This document shows positions 10,048 through 21,363 of a DNA stretch of 64,000 nt, piece after piece. The notes below the pieces were generated by a model. That model worked only from the letters and a program-made list of their open reading frames with translations. It was not told the DNA's origin and did no database searches. The DNA comes from Marinobacter arenosus. Its GTDB lineage: Bacteria > Pseudomonadota > Gammaproteobacteria > Pseudomonadales > Oleiphilaceae. Within the stretch, counting starts at the first letter, position 1. Each line of letters begins with the position of its first letter. The position numbers and the translations under genes were made by a program. The DNA is taken from assembly GCF_019264345.1 (NCBI RefSeq), contig NZ_JAHVAO010000003.1, positions 1-64,000 on the forward strand, given 5' to 3'.

Positions 10048-10524
10048 TCAACGATCCGGGGAGCGGGTTTCCAGAGCCCGCTCCACCTGCCCTGCCGAGA
10101 ACCCCCGACGATTAAGAAACCGCGCCTGGCGTACTTTCTCGTCCCAATCATCGTTGAGATCGGACAATCCGAAGCGCTTTTCCCGGAGCGCCACCGCCCG
10201 GCGACACCAGTCTTCGTCGCTCATGTCTGAAAGGCACGCCGGCTCGTGGTGCACACCGCGCTGCTGGAGCTCGCCGAGTATCCGCAAGGGGCCATAGCCG
10301 AGATCCATTCTCTGTCGGGCATAGACGTCCGCAAAGCGGTTATCGTCAAGCCAGCCCTCGCCCTCATAGTCGTCAAGCACCGCCTCAATAATGTCGGCCT
10401 CAATTTTGCGCTGCCGCAGCTTCAGCGACAGCTCCGTGCGGCTATGTTCCCGCCTTGCCAAAAGCCTGAGGGCAGTAGCGCGAGCCTTGTATTCCTGATC
10501 GTCCTGATTTTCCGGTTTTGCCAT
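10048..10524 (-). CDS. recX: Regulatory protein RecX
   Basis: A 158-residue RecX-family modulator of RecA filaments. It shows the three-helix repeats typical of the family: ALRLLARREHSRTELSLKL near the start, EGWLDDNRFADVYARQR, GPLRILGELQQRGV, and a final RFLNRRGFSAGQVERAL. RecX usually follows recA, but here it stands alone, tail-to-tail with mltF. I set the start at 10524 (MAKPEN), with GAAGGG upstream, rather than the longer frame at 10551. Confidence 0.9.
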   Translation of the reverse strand: MAKPENQDDQEYKARATALRLLARREHSRTELSLKLRQRKIEADIIEAVLDDYEGEGWLDDNRFADVYARQRMDLGYGPLRILGELQQRGVHHEPACLSDMSDEDWCRRAVALREKRFGLSDLNDDWDEKVRQARFLNRRGFSAGQVERALETRSPDR

Positions 10525-10692
10525 ACAGACCCTTCCCGCGTGCGCGTACAAAACGCTAGACTAGCCCCCGCATTCATTCTTGCCGGCGTGCCCGGCAACA
10601 GCACCCGGCTCGCCATTACGGTGAGCCGAAGGCCGGTGGCGGATAACTTTGCCCGACACCGAGGACTGGTTTCAATCCCAAAGGATACCTTT

Positions 10693-13155
10693 ATGGCGGC
10701 ATTCATCCAGAAACTCTTCAAATCCCGCAAGTCACCGGAACCAACGGGCAAGGCTCGAAACGAAGCACCGGCGGCCCAGCAGGAGGACACGCGCGCCAGC
10801 CTGCGGGACACTCAACTGGAAACGCTTAAAGGAGCGCCGGAGCAATCCAGGCTCGCGGAACTGGCCATCGAGGGTGTTACGGCTGACATTCGGCTTGAGG
10901 CCGCGGGTCGGCTGACCGAGACTGAAAACCTCCAGCACGTTCAGAAGAAAGCCAAAGGTCGGGATAAAACGGTGTACCAGACGGTCCGGCAGGCACTCCA
11001 GAAGCTGCGTGAAGAACAGGCGCGGCTGGACAGCCTGTCCCAAACCATCACCACACTGATCAATCACGCCAAGGACCAGGCCCGAAGCGACGACACCAAA
11101 CTCTACGAGGCGCGACTCGGGGCCCTCACCCGACAGTGGGCGGAGGTCGAATCCCACGCCAACGCAGAGCAGGCGCAAAGCTTTCTTGAAGCCATTCACC
11201 GGTGCAAGGAGCGCCTGGAAGCGATCCAGTCAGCGCAAGCGGATGAAGAACGCCAGAAAGAGCAACGGCTACAACGGGAAGAAACCCTGGCCCTGCTGTC
11301 AAACACCCTGGACGACCTGAAGGCTCAGGCGCCAGACACCCTGCCCTCCGTGGCATCTCTGGACGCTCTCCAGAAAACCCAGGAAAACCGCTGGCTGGAA
11401 GCGACACGGGACACCTCCGTGGACAAGCAACAGCAGAAGGCCTACGAGGCCAACATGCTGTCCCTGCGCAACTACATCAGCGCTGTGCGCCGCGCTGCCC
11501 AGGAAAAAGACACCCTTGCCGAGCTGGCAGCGGACGGCGCATCCGGGGATGACCACGCCAATGAAGGGCGCGAAAAGGCCAAGGCACTGCTGCGAGAAAT
11601 CAATTGGCCCGACGGTTTCCCGATGCCGGCACTGATGGAGCCGGTTCGACAGTTGGCGGGCAAGCCCGCGCCATCGCAACCGGCCAGGACGGAGGACCTC
11701 GAGAAGCAAAAGACCACCGCGGCGGAGCTGGAGAAGACCCTGGCCAGCCTGGAGGCGGCGCTTGAGGCCAAGCAGCTCAAGGAATCCCGGCAACTTCTGA
11801 AAACGGCACAGCAGCAGTTCAAATCCCTCGATCGTCGCCACGGCAAACCGTTCCAGGCCCGTCTGCAGTTATTGAACGGCCAGTTGCGGGAACTCAGTGA
11901 CTGGCTTGGTTTCGCAACCGAGCCCAAGCAGATTGAACTGTGCGAGCAGATGGAGTACCTCGCCGATCAGCCCATGGAGCCGGAAGCCAAGGCCGAACGG
12001 ATCAAGGAACTGCAGAACGAATGGCGCAACCTTGGGGGTTCCTCTGATCGCTCACTCTGGACTCGTTTCAAGGCGGCGTCGGATAAAGCCTACGAACCCT
12101 GCAAGGACTATTTTTCGGCAAAATCCGGCCTCAAACGCGCCAACCTGGAGAAGCGCAAGGCCATTTGCGCGGAGCTGGAAAATTTCCTGACCCACGCCGA
12201 CTGGTCCACCATGGACTGGAAAGCGGCCGAAAAGATCCATCTGACAGCCCGTCAGGAGTGGAAGGCGGCCTGGCCAGTGGAGTTTCGGGAAAATCGGCAG
12301 GTCCAGAAACAGTTTGATGACCTGCTGAAGAAACTTGAAGCCCCCCTCGACGAGGAACGCCAGAAAAACGAAGCTCTGAAACAGGAGATCGTTGACAAGG
12401 CCAATGCCCTGATTGACCACGAGCCGTTGCAGGAGGCCATGAACCAGGCGAAGAACCTGCAGGCGGACTGGAAAGTGATTGGCATCACCCGCCACCGGGA
12501 GGACCGCAAACTCTGGCAGGCCTTCCGGAAAGCCTGCGACCAGATTTTCGGCCGCCGCGATGCTCAGCGAAATGAGCAACAGCAGGCGGCTCAGGCAGCC
12601 GATGATGCGGCAACACCAGTGCTTGGGGAAATCGAGACGCTAACCAGCGCCGATGACGGGGCCACCCTGGCGGGTGCACTCACTCGGCTGAACGACCTTT
12701 CGGTGTCGGCGTTGTCACCGGTACTCAAAGACAAGGTGCAGAGCGAAAAGCGGCGACTGAAGCAAGCTCTGACGGATCAGCAATTGCGGGCGAATGTCAG
12801 TGCCTGGCAGTCACTGGTCATGGCACGCACGGACGGGCCCTCAGACGAAGCGCAGGTTCCCGATCACTGGCCGGCGCTGGCCGCAGGGCAAGATCCTCTC
12901 GACCACGGCGAGTTAGTTATTCGCGCCGAAATTCTCGCGGGCGTCACGTCACCGGATGCCGATCAGCAGCGCCGGATGGAGATTCAGGTCCAGCGCCTCG
13001 CGGAAGGCATGGGGTCGTCTGAACAGGCGAGCAACGGAATCCAGGAACTGGAGAAGCTGGTTGCGTGCTGGTGCCTCCTGGCCTCCGATTCCGCACCGGA
13101 TCAGGCCCTCGCCCAGCGTCTCAACAACGCTCTGGCTGCACTGGTACCGGCATAA
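10693..13155 (+). CDS. DUF349 domain coiled-coil protein
   Basis: An 820-residue, glutamine- and charge-rich helical protein with several DUF349 repeats (segments such as LQNEWRNLGG, RQEWKAAWPVEFRENR and LQADWKVIGITRHREDRKLWQAFRKACD). The long central part (about residues 100-330) is predicted coiled coil from heptad-like Leu/Ala/Glu patterning. Function is unknown in gammaproteobacteria. The open frame extends far upstream to 10246 antisense to recX, but ATG 10693 has AAAGGAT before it and starts coherent protein. It is followed 15 nt later by the stop of the convergent ComFB-like gene. Confidence 0.83.
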   Translation: MAAFIQKLFKSRKSPEPTGKARNEAPAAQQEDTRASLRDTQLETLKGAPEQSRLAELAIEGVTADIRLEAAGRLTETENLQHVQKKAKGRDKTVYQTVRQALQKLREEQARLDSLSQTITTLINHAKDQARSDDTKLYEARLGALTRQWAEVESHANAEQAQSFLEAIHRCKERLEAIQSAQADEERQKEQRLQREETLALLSNTLDDLKAQAPDTLPSVASLDALQKTQENRWLEATRDTSVDKQQQKAYEANMLSLRNYISAVRRAAQEKDTLAELAADGASGDDHANEGREKAKALLREINWPDGFPMPALMEPVRQLAGKPAPSQPARTEDLEKQKTTAAELEKTLASLEAALEAKQLKESRQLLKTAQQQFKSLDRRHGKPFQARLQLLNGQLRELSDWLGFATEPKQIELCEQMEYLADQPMEPEAKAERIKELQNEWRNLGGSSDRSLWTRFKAASDKAYEPCKDYFSAKSGLKRANLEKRKAICAELENFLTHADWSTMDWKAAEKIHLTARQEWKAAWPVEFRENRQVQKQFDDLLKKLEAPLDEERQKNEALKQEIVDKANALIDHEPLQEAMNQAKNLQADWKVIGITRHREDRKLWQAFRKACDQIFGRRDAQRNEQQQAAQAADDAATPVLGEIETLTSADDGATLAGALTRLNDLSVSALSPVLKDKVQSEKRRLKQALTDQQLRANVSAWQSLVMARTDGPSDEAQVPDHWPALAAGQDPLDHGELVIRAEILAGVTSPDADQQRRMEIQVQRLAEGMGSSEQASNGIQELEKLVACWCLLASDSAPDQALAQRLNNALAALVPA

Positions 13156-13170
13156 CGCACCACCGGGGAT

Positions 13171-13434
13171 TCAGCCCCGTTGATGCTCGCTGACAAAATC
13201 CCTGGCCGCCTTCACCTCGGCCAGGGATTTTTCTTTCATGCTCTTCAATTCCTCGTCGGGCAGAAAGAACATCATGTCAATGGAGTGCCGGTAATACCGG
13301 GCCGGCAGGTGATTCAGCGCAACACACATCACGTCGGTCAGGTAATCCGCGTTATCTGCGTCCTGCCGGGTTGCGTCGATGGCATCCAGCACCAGCCGTT
13401 CGTAAAAGTTGTCGATGGCATCTCTGAGGGACAT
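13171..13434 (-). CDS. ComFB-like (late competence development) protein
   Basis: An 87-residue protein with the ComFB pattern: a helical DAIDNFYERLVLDAID start, DVMCVALNHLPARYYRH in the middle, and a short charged tail. Family members in cyanobacteria have been reported as c-di-GMP-binding proteins linked to competence and pili; whether this protein binds c-di-GMP is inference. It is monocistronic and convergent with the DUF349 gene. Confidence 0.75.
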   Translation of the reverse strand: MSLRDAIDNFYERLVLDAIDATRQDADNADYLTDVMCVALNHLPARYYRHSIDMMFFLPDEELKSMKEKSLAEVKAARDFVSEHQRG

Positions 13435-13623
13435 AACACGGTGCCTCCCACATTCCCACGCCCTTATCTTTAACCATAGAAGTCGCCAGGTCGCTTGTCA
13501 TGGCGGCTGAGCAATTTTGCCAATGCAATTGGCAGCCGTCGTCATTACAACCGGTCCCTGCTACCGGCTATGGTTACGCCAACGGAAGTAATTTCTGAAC
13601 CAACCATCACCAGAGGACAGACA

Positions 13624-14832
<1,209 letters not shown>

Positions 14833-14864
14833 ACCCGACCCTTTTTCTGACAGGAGAACCGATT

Positions 14865-17015
14865 ATGAGTGCTATCCGTTACGACCTGGGTTCAGACCAG
14901 ATTCTGACCCTGACCATCGACATGCCCGGGCAATCCGCCAACACCATGAACGCAGCGTTCCGGGAAGCGCTGACAGACACAGCCGCAAAGGTGAAAGCCG
15001 ATCTGGACAAGATTCGCGGCATTGTCATCACTTCCGCCAAGAAAACCTTCTTTGCCGGTGGCGACCTGACCGAGCTGCACAAGGTCACCCGCGAGGATGC
15101 CCAAACGTTCGAAGACATGGTGAATGGCCTGAAAGCCGACATGCGATTCCTCGAGACCATTGGCAAGCCGGTGGTCGCGGCCATCAACGGCAGTGCGCTC
15201 GGCGGCGGGCTGGAGATCGCCCTGGCGTGCCATCACCGCGTTGTGCTGAATGATGAAAGCATTCAGTTGGGCCTGCCTGAGGTCACTCTGGGATTGCTGC
15301 CCGGCGGAGGCGGAACCCAGCGCCTGCCGCGCATGATTGGCCTTGAGGCGGCTTTCCCATATCTGATGGAAGGCAAAAAAGTGAACCCGAACGCCGCCCT
15401 CAAGGCGGGCATCGTTAATGAGCTGGCTGAGTCGCCGGACGAAATGATGGCCATGGCCCGGTCTTTCATCGAGGCCAACCCCACGTGCCAGCAACCCTGG
15501 GACCAGAAAGGCTTCAAATTTCCGGGGGGAGCGCCGCATCACCCGGCCATGGCCCAGAAACTGGCTATTGCACCGGCCATGCTCAAGCAAAAAACCCGGG
15601 GTTGCTATCCGGCGCCAGAGCGCATTCTTTCGGCTGCCGTTGAAGGTGCGCAGGTGGACTTCGACAACGGCAGCCTGATCGAGACCCGATATTTTGCGGA
15701 GCTGGTGATTGGCCAGGTGGCGAAGAACATGACCGGCACCTTCTGGTTCCAGCTAAACGCCATCAAAGCCGGCGGCAGCCGCCCCGAAGGCGTGGCCCGG
15801 GAAACCTTCCGCAAGGTCGGCGTGCTGGGCGCCGGCATGATGGGCGCGGGCATTGCCTACTCCACTGCCACCCGTGGTATTGAGGTGGTCCTGAAAGACG
15901 TTTCCGTCGAGAACGCCGAAAAAGGCAAACGTTACTCGGAGACACTGCTGGCCAAGAAAGTCAGCCGTGGCCGTATGACCGAGGAGCAAAAAGCCGACAT
16001 CCTCAGTCGCATCACCCCAACGGACAGCGCCGGGAATCTGGACGGTTGCGATCTGGTCATCGAAGCGGTCTTCGAGGACAGCGACCTGAAGGCGACCGTC
16101 ACCCGGGAGGCCGAGCCCAAACTGGCGCCCAATGGCATCTTCGCTTCCAACACCTCGACCATCCCCATCACCCAGTTGGCGGAAGCGTCAGCCCGGCCCG
16201 ATCACTTTATCGGCCTGCATTTCTTCTCCCCGGTGGACAAGATGCAGTTGGTCGAAATTATCGTGGGTGAAAAAACGTCCGATGACACTCTGGCGCGTGC
16301 CTTCGACTACGTGCAGCAGATTGGCAAGATCCCGATCGTGGTCAACGACAGCCGCGGCTTCTTCACCTCACGGGTGTTCGGCACCTTTGTCAATGAAGGC
16401 ATCAGCATGCTGGGAGAAGGCATCCACCCCGCCAGCATTGAAAACGCTGGACTGCTCGCCGGTATGCCCGTTGGCCCACTGGCCATCTCTGACGAAGTCA
16501 GCATGACGCTGATGCAGCACATTCGCGATCAGAGTAAAAAGGACACCGAAGCGGCGGGTGGCACCTGGCATCCACATCCGGCCGAGGCCGTGATCGACCA
16601 GATGGTCAATGAGCAGGGACGCAAGGGCAAGGCCGCGGGTGCCGGCTTCTACGACTACCCGGAAAACGGGAAAAAACACCTCTGGCCTGAGTTGGAGCGG
16701 CTTTATGTGGACACGGACAAGGCATCGTCGGTCGCCCTCCAGGACCTGAAAGATCGGATCCTGTTCATCCAGGCCATTGAGACCGTTCGCTGTCTCGAGG
16801 AGGGGGTTCTGCGCACCGTGGAGGATGCCAACATCGGCAGCATCTTCGGTATCGGTTACGCGCCCTGGACCGGCGGGGCCATCCAGTTCATCAATCAGTA
16901 CGGCGTGCGGGCATTTACCGAGCGCGCCCGGGAACTGGCCCAGCAGCACGGGGACCGCTTCGCGCCGCCCAGGCTACTGCTCGAAAAGGCCGAAGCCAAC
17001 GCGCTCTTTTCCTGA
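14865..17015 (+). CDS. Multifunctional fatty acid oxidation protein (enoyl-CoA hydratase / 3-hydroxyacyl-CoA dehydrogenase)
   Basis: A 716-residue alpha subunit of the beta-oxidation complex (FadB/FadJ type). The N-terminal half is a crotonase: oxyanion-hole segment KTFFAGGDLTEL, and GSALGGGLEIALACH with the LPEVTLGLLPGGGGTQRLPR signature holding the catalytic glutamates. The C-terminal half is a 3-hydroxyacyl-CoA dehydrogenase: Rossmann motif VGVLGAGMMGAGIA (about 314-327), SNTSTIPIT, and catalytic histidine in GLHFFSPVDKM. A good AGGAGAAC site precedes ATG 14865. With the preceding thiolase it forms a complete two-gene beta-oxidation unit. Confidence 0.95.
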   Translation: MSAIRYDLGSDQILTLTIDMPGQSANTMNAAFREALTDTAAKVKADLDKIRGIVITSAKKTFFAGGDLTELHKVTREDAQTFEDMVNGLKADMRFLETIGKPVVAAINGSALGGGLEIALACHHRVVLNDESIQLGLPEVTLGLLPGGGGTQRLPRMIGLEAAFPYLMEGKKVNPNAALKAGIVNELAESPDEMMAMARSFIEANPTCQQPWDQKGFKFPGGAPHHPAMAQKLAIAPAMLKQKTRGCYPAPERILSAAVEGAQVDFDNGSLIETRYFAELVIGQVAKNMTGTFWFQLNAIKAGGSRPEGVARETFRKVGVLGAGMMGAGIAYSTATRGIEVVLKDVSVENAEKGKRYSETLLAKKVSRGRMTEEQKADILSRITPTDSAGNLDGCDLVIEAVFEDSDLKATVTREAEPKLAPNGIFASNTSTIPITQLAEASARPDHFIGLHFFSPVDKMQLVEIIVGEKTSDDTLARAFDYVQQIGKIPIVVNDSRGFFTSRVFGTFVNEGISMLGEGIHPASIENAGLLAGMPVGPLAISDEVSMTLMQHIRDQSKKDTEAAGGTWHPHPAEAVIDQMVNEQGRKGKAAGAGFYDYPENGKKHLWPELERLYVDTDKASSVALQDLKDRILFIQAIETVRCLEEGVLRTVEDANIGSIFGIGYAPWTGGAIQFINQYGVRAFTERARELAQQHGDRFAPPRLLLEKAEANALFS

Positions 17016-17023
17016 TCGGACGT

Positions 17024-17048
17024 GCCGGAGGGGCGTCGCCTCTCCGGC
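17024..17048 (+). terminator. GC-rich hairpin after the beta-oxidation pair
   Basis: GCCGGAGGGG - CGTCG - CCTCTCCGGC forms a 10-bp stem (one G-T pair) starting 8 nt after the stop at 17015. There is no T tract after it, so it may be a weak terminator or a 3'-end stabilising structure. Confidence 0.4.
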
Positions 17049-17240
17049 CTCCACTCTCTCACCGCTTGACTGTCAGAAAACCATCCACACCTGACCATTT
17101 CATGGACAGATTGTCACGAACCGATACGTGCTGCCTATGGCAACGGTGGTAGCCCTTGCCTACAATAAATTTATTCGCCAACGGGAAAGTATGGTTCATT
17201 CCTCTTGAACTCTGTCCCCAGCACCGTCAGGTATGTATTT

Positions 17241-19412
17241 ATGACCATCGCGGAAAGAATTGTCGCCCAACGCGCACCCTCCAAAAATGCCCGGACAGGG
17301 ATCTGCAAGGCTTTGACCATCGCCCTGCTGGTTTCAACGCCCCTGGGCCTGAGTGCGAAGGTGGACGATTCACTGGTGTACGAACCGGTCGCGCCAACGA
17401 TTGATCAGGCCCGGGCCAATATCCTGATCGCCCGTCAGCTCCAGTTCACCCACTTCCGGGATCTTGGCATCAGTGACGAACTGTCAGGAGACGTGTTCGA
17501 CGCGTACCTGGAATACCTGGACGGTCAGCGCATCTATCTGACCCAGGAAGACCTGAACAAATTCAACCGGGTAAAAACCCAGCTGGGCGCCGCGCTGAAG
17601 ACCGGCCAGCTCCAGCCGGGCTTCGACATCTACAACCTGGTTCAGCAGCGGATCATTGAACGCCTGCAGTTCGCCCTCTCCCTGATCAACGATGGCATCG
17701 ACAAGCTCGACTTCGCTGCGAACGAGACCATTCTGCTGGATCGTTCAGAGACCAGCTGGGAAGCTGACAAGGCGGCTCTGGATGCGCTTTGGGTGAAACG
17801 CATCAAGAACGCGGTGTTGGCACAGCGCCTGAACGGCACTGAAGACGAAACCATCGAAGAGAACTTGCGCCGTCGGTACGAGGGCCAGTTGAAACGGGCC
17901 TATCAGGCCCGCAGCGAGGACGCGTTCCAGGCCTACATGAATGCCTTCACCGGCATGTGGGATCCGCACACCTCTTATTTTTCCCCGCGCACGTCGGAAA
18001 ACTTCAACATCAACATGAGTCTCTCGCTGGAAGGCATCGGTGCCGTCCTGCAGTCCGACAACGAGTACACCAAGGTGGTGCGCCTGGTTCCCGGTGGGCC
18101 CGCCTCCAAGCAGGGCCAGCTCCAGCCGGCAGACCGGATTGTCTCCGTGGCCCAGGGTGAGGAAAAGCCAGTCAATGTCATTGGCTGGCGCCTGGACGAG
18201 GTCGTCGATCTCATTCGGGGCCCGCGCAATTCCGTGGTCACCCTTGAGGTGATCCCGGCCAACGCCAGTGACGAAACCATCACCAAGGCCATCGCCATCA
18301 AGCGCGACGAAGTGAAGCTTGAGGAACAGAGCGCCAGCAAGGACGTGATTGAGCTGGAACGCAGCGGAACTGACTACACCGTCGGGGTGATCACCATTCC
18401 CACGTTCTACGCCGATTTCCAGGCGATGCAGGCGGGTGATCCGAACTACAAGAGCACCACCCGGGATGTCCGGAACCTGATCACCGAACTCGAGCAAGAC
18501 GGTGTGGATGGCCTGGTTATCGACCTGCGCAACAACGGCGGCGGCGCCCTGCACGAAGCCAACGATTTGGTTGGCCTGTTTATCGACGAGGGCCCAACCG
18601 TCCAGATTCGCAACGCCAACAACGACGTTCAGGTTCTCAACGACGAGGATCCCTCCGTGGCCTACGACGGTCCGCTGGTTGTGCTGACCAACCGCATGAG
18701 CGCCTCAGCCTCGGAGATCTTTGCCGGTGCCATCCAGGATTACGGCCGTGGCCTCGTGGTGGGCTCACAAACCTTCGGCAAGGGGACGGTCCAGGCCGTT
18801 CGGCCCCTGAATCACGGCCAGTTGAAAATCACCCAATCCAAGTTCTATCGGGTTTCCGGCGGTTCCACCCAGCACAAAGGGGTGATTCCGGACATCGAGA
18901 TTCCGTCGCGGATCGACAAGAGCCGCATCGGCGAGGACGCTCTTGAACATGCCCTGCCCTGGGACCAGATTGAAGCCGTTCCCCACGAGCGCTATTTCGA
19001 CTTCAGCGGCATCATTGACGAGCTGAGGAAACGCCACGAAGAGCGGTTTTCCGCCAGCCCGGAATTCAGCCTGCTGCAACAGGAAATCGACTTCCTCAAG
19101 AAGCAACGTGAGATGGAAACGGTCAGCCTGAACTTTGACAGCCGAAAATCCCAGCACGAGCAGATTGAGCGGACTCGACTGACGATCGCCAACGCGCGCC
19201 GGGAGCTGCGGGGCGAAGAGCCGTTTGCGACCCTGGAAGACCTTGAAGATTGGCAAGACCAGCAGGCCGCGGACCTGGATACCACCGATGACGAACTCGA
19301 TTTCGTCATTCGCGAGGGTGGCCACATCATGGCCGATATGCTCGAACTGGACCGGCAAATGGCCTCCATCATGTCTCCCCGGCATTTAGCGGCCCAGGCG
19401 CCGACTCCATAG
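17241..19412 (+). CDS. prc: Carboxy-terminal (tail-specific) processing protease
   Basis: A periplasmic S41 serine protease of 723 residues that trims or degrades proteins from the C-terminus (in E. coli it processes FtsI and degrades MepS). A signal peptide covers about residues 1-38 (hydrophobic ALTIALLVSTPLGLSA). It is followed by the N-terminal Prc region, a PDZ domain (LEGIGAVLQS to VPGGPASKQGQL), and the catalytic core with the serine in RMSASASEIFAGA and the lysine in GSQTFGKGTVQ, then the C-terminal DUF3340-type helical region. ATG 17241 has an AGG upstream; a TTG at 17205 is the alternative. Confidence 0.94.
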   Translation: MTIAERIVAQRAPSKNARTGICKALTIALLVSTPLGLSAKVDDSLVYEPVAPTIDQARANILIARQLQFTHFRDLGISDELSGDVFDAYLEYLDGQRIYLTQEDLNKFNRVKTQLGAALKTGQLQPGFDIYNLVQQRIIERLQFALSLINDGIDKLDFAANETILLDRSETSWEADKAALDALWVKRIKNAVLAQRLNGTEDETIEENLRRRYEGQLKRAYQARSEDAFQAYMNAFTGMWDPHTSYFSPRTSENFNINMSLSLEGIGAVLQSDNEYTKVVRLVPGGPASKQGQLQPADRIVSVAQGEEKPVNVIGWRLDEVVDLIRGPRNSVVTLEVIPANASDETITKAIAIKRDEVKLEEQSASKDVIELERSGTDYTVGVITIPTFYADFQAMQAGDPNYKSTTRDVRNLITELEQDGVDGLVIDLRNNGGGALHEANDLVGLFIDEGPTVQIRNANNDVQVLNDEDPSVAYDGPLVVLTNRMSASASEIFAGAIQDYGRGLVVGSQTFGKGTVQAVRPLNHGQLKITQSKFYRVSGGSTQHKGVIPDIEIPSRIDKSRIGEDALEHALPWDQIEAVPHERYFDFSGIIDELRKRHEERFSASPEFSLLQQEIDFLKKQREMETVSLNFDSRKSQHEQIERTRLTIANARRELRGEEPFATLEDLEDWQDQQAADLDTTDDELDFVIREGGHIMADMLELDRQMASIMSPRHLAAQAPTP

Positions 19413-19428
19413 AGGAACGAGCCTGAGC

Positions 19429-20202
19429 ATGACGGAGCGTACCAGGGACCAGGAACCCCGACAGAAAACCCGCATGCTGCAGGACATGCTGTTGGATGCC
19501 CTGCACGCCATGCGGTCCATGGAAGAAATTGAGGGGCTGGAGGAAGCCGACACCAGCACGAGCAGGAATCCGGATGGCCTGCTCGACCGGCTGGCCAACC
19601 TGACAGGATCCGCCCTTCGGTTCGGCGTCAGGGCCACCGACACATCCATGAGAGTCGGTCGCGCCCTGATCAACTCCCAGGATCAGCTCCGCGCCATGCT
19701 GACCGCCGGTCAGTCCCTCAAGGACATTCGCGAGGTGGCGGGACTGACACTCTCAGAAATGAGCGAAGCGCTGAACCTGCGTGACAAGTCGGTGCTCGAG
19801 GCCATCGAGAACGGCACCGCCACCCTCTCCTTCGAACTGATTCTGCGCCTTGCGGCACTGATTGCCCGCAACGATCCGATACCGTTCATCATGCGCACCA
19901 CGCGCAATTACAATCCCGAAGTCTGGCAACTTCTGAACGATTGGGGCGTCGGGCGTCTGCCTCTGCAGTTTGAACGGGAACGGGAATTCATCAACATCTT
20001 CCGCCGGCACGACGACGCACGGAACCTCTCCGACGAGGGCTTCCGGAAGGTGCTGGACTTTACCCGCCAGAGTTTCGAGATGTCCCTGCATTTCGTGGAA
20101 GAACAGGAAAGGCAGGTTGCCGACCTGGAAGCCCGCTATGGGGACAAGGCGGGGGCGGCCGGCAAGCCCTCTAATGGAGGCCGGAAGCCCTCAACCAAAT
20201 AA
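19429..20202 (+). CDS. XRE-type helix-turn-helix domain protein
   Basis: A 257-residue protein, 16 nt after prc and probably co-transcribed. Residues about 93-150 form an XRE/Cro-like HTH ([21 protein letters not shown], then [19 protein letters not shown] and [12 protein letters not shown]), so it is a likely DNA-binding regulator. The N-terminal third contains a leucine/methionine-rich helix. The C-terminal part is helical with a charged tail. No target is known. Its last 12 nt overlap tail-to-tail with mtnA on the other strand. Confidence 0.8.
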   Translation: MTERTRDQEPRQKTRMLQDMLLDALHAMRSMEEIEGLEEADTSTSRNPDGLLDRLANLTGSALRFGVRATDTSMRVGRALINSQDQLRAMLTAGQSLKDIREVAGLTLSEMSEALNLRDKSVLEAIENGTATLSFELILRLAALIARNDPIPFIMRTTRNYNPEVWQLLNDWGVGRLPLQFEREREFINIFRRHDDARNLSDEGFRKVLDFTRQSFEMSLHFVEEQERQVADLEARYGDKAGAAGKPSNGGRKPSTK

Positions 20203-21255
20203 CTCGCGCATCCCGGTGATGTCGGGGTTATGGACCACGCCTTTTTCCGTCACGATGGCGTCGATCAGACTCGCCGGAGTGACGTCAAAAACCGGATTGA
20301 ATACCTTGACGCCCGCGGGTGCCAGCGGCACACCTCGAATCTCCCGAATTTCCGTGCCTTCACGCTCTTCGATCGGTATGTCCTGCCCGGAGGCCAGCGA
20401 CATGTCGACGGTGCTGGACGGTGCCACCACCATAAATCCGACATTGTGATGGCGAGCCAGAACCGCGAGGCTGTAGGTACCGATCTTGTTGGCGACATCC
20501 CCGTTGGCGGTAATCCGGTCGGCACCCACCACCACCCAGCGTACCTGGCCATCCGCCAGAATGGCCGCTGCGGCGCCATCGGCGTTGAGCGTCACCGGGA
20601 TACCCTCCTGCGCCAGCTCCCAGGCCGTCAGGCGACTGCCCTGCAGCCAGGGGCGGGTCTCATCGGCGTATACCGTTTGCAGCATCTTTTCCTCGTGGAG
20701 ACGACGGATAACGCCCAGGGCGGTGCCATACCCTCCGGTTGCCAGGGCGCCAGTATTGCAGTGAGTGAGCACCGACATGGGCTTCTCCGGCCGCATGACG
20801 TCCAGGGCATGATCGGCCATGGCGAGGTTGGCCGCCAGATCCTCCTCGTGGATGCGAACGGCCTCGGCGGACAGGCGCTTCACGGCTTCGTCAAGTGAAT
20901 GGCATTCGTGAAAGACCCGTTCCATGCGCTGCAATGCCCAGAACAGGTTTACTGCCGTGGGCCGAGAAGCCGCCAGTTCGCGGATGGCCTGCTTGATTTC
21001 GGCTTTCCAGTCGCCCCCGCCAGCGTGCCGGGCCGCCAAAGCAACGCCATAGGCTGCGCTGATACCGATGGCCGGTGCACCGCGAACCACCATATCGCGA
21101 ATACACTGGGCCACGCCCGAAGCGCCCTCCAGGGTTATCCAATGTTCTTCCACCGGCAACAGGCGCTGATCCAACAACTCCAGGGTGTCGCCATGCCAAC
21201 GAATGGCCACCGTGCCAACGGCCCGGGAGGATGGATGTGTGGGGGATTTCGCCAT
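20191..21255 (-). CDS. mtnA: S-methyl-5-thioribose-1-phosphate isomerase
   Basis: Methylthioadenosine (MTA) salvage: isomerises methylthioribose-1-phosphate to methylthioribulose-1-phosphate. The 354-residue protein has [16 protein letters not shown] near the N-terminus, the catalytic-cysteine segment [15 protein letters not shown], and the catalytic-aspartate segment [20 protein letters not shown]. It is divergent from the MTA/SAH deaminase gene at 21364, which acts earlier in the same pathway. The same neighbours (mtnA, deaminase, ubiG, HAD phosphatase, yciK) occur in Pseudomonas aeruginosa. Confidence 0.95.
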   Translation of the reverse strand: MAKSPTHPSSRAVGTVAIRWHGDTLELLDQRLLPVEEHWITLEGASGVAQCIRDMVVRGAPAIGISAAYGVALAARHAGGGDWKAEIKQAIRELAASRPTAVNLFWALQRMERVFHECHSLDEAVKRLSAEAVRIHEEDLAANLAMADHALDVMRPEKPMSVLTHCNTGALATGGYGTALGVIRRLHEEKMLQTVYADETRPWLQGSRLTAWELAQEGIPVTLNADGAAAAILADGQVRWVVVGADRITANGDVANKIGTYSLAVLARHHNVGFMVVAPSSTVDMSLASGQDIPIEEREGTEIREIRGVPLAPAGVKVFNPVFDVTPASLIDAIVTEKGVVHNPDITGMRELFG

Positions 21256-21290
21256 AAGTCAGCTCTGCCTCTCAAACGCTGAAAACCGCC

Positions 21291-21307
21291 AGTATAACGT
21301 TTATACT
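21291..21307. promoter_or_regulatory. Perfect 7-bp inverted repeat between mtnA and mtaD
   Basis: AGTATAA-CGT-TTATACT, a perfect palindrome with a 3-nt centre, in the 108-nt region between the divergent starts. Each arm contains a TATACT hexamer in one orientation, so it could be a pair of overlapping divergent -10 elements or an operator serving both genes. I find no convincing -35 for either, so the role is open. Confidence 0.45.
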
Positions 21308-21363
21308 TCGGCCCTACATTTTCAATGCGCGCGTTTTACGCGCCCGGCCCTGAAGGCAGGTAC

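Noticed and set aside
10246..10692. N-terminal extension of the DUF349 protein
   Set aside because: The extension is antisense to recX; ATG 10693 has a ribosome site and starts coherent protein.
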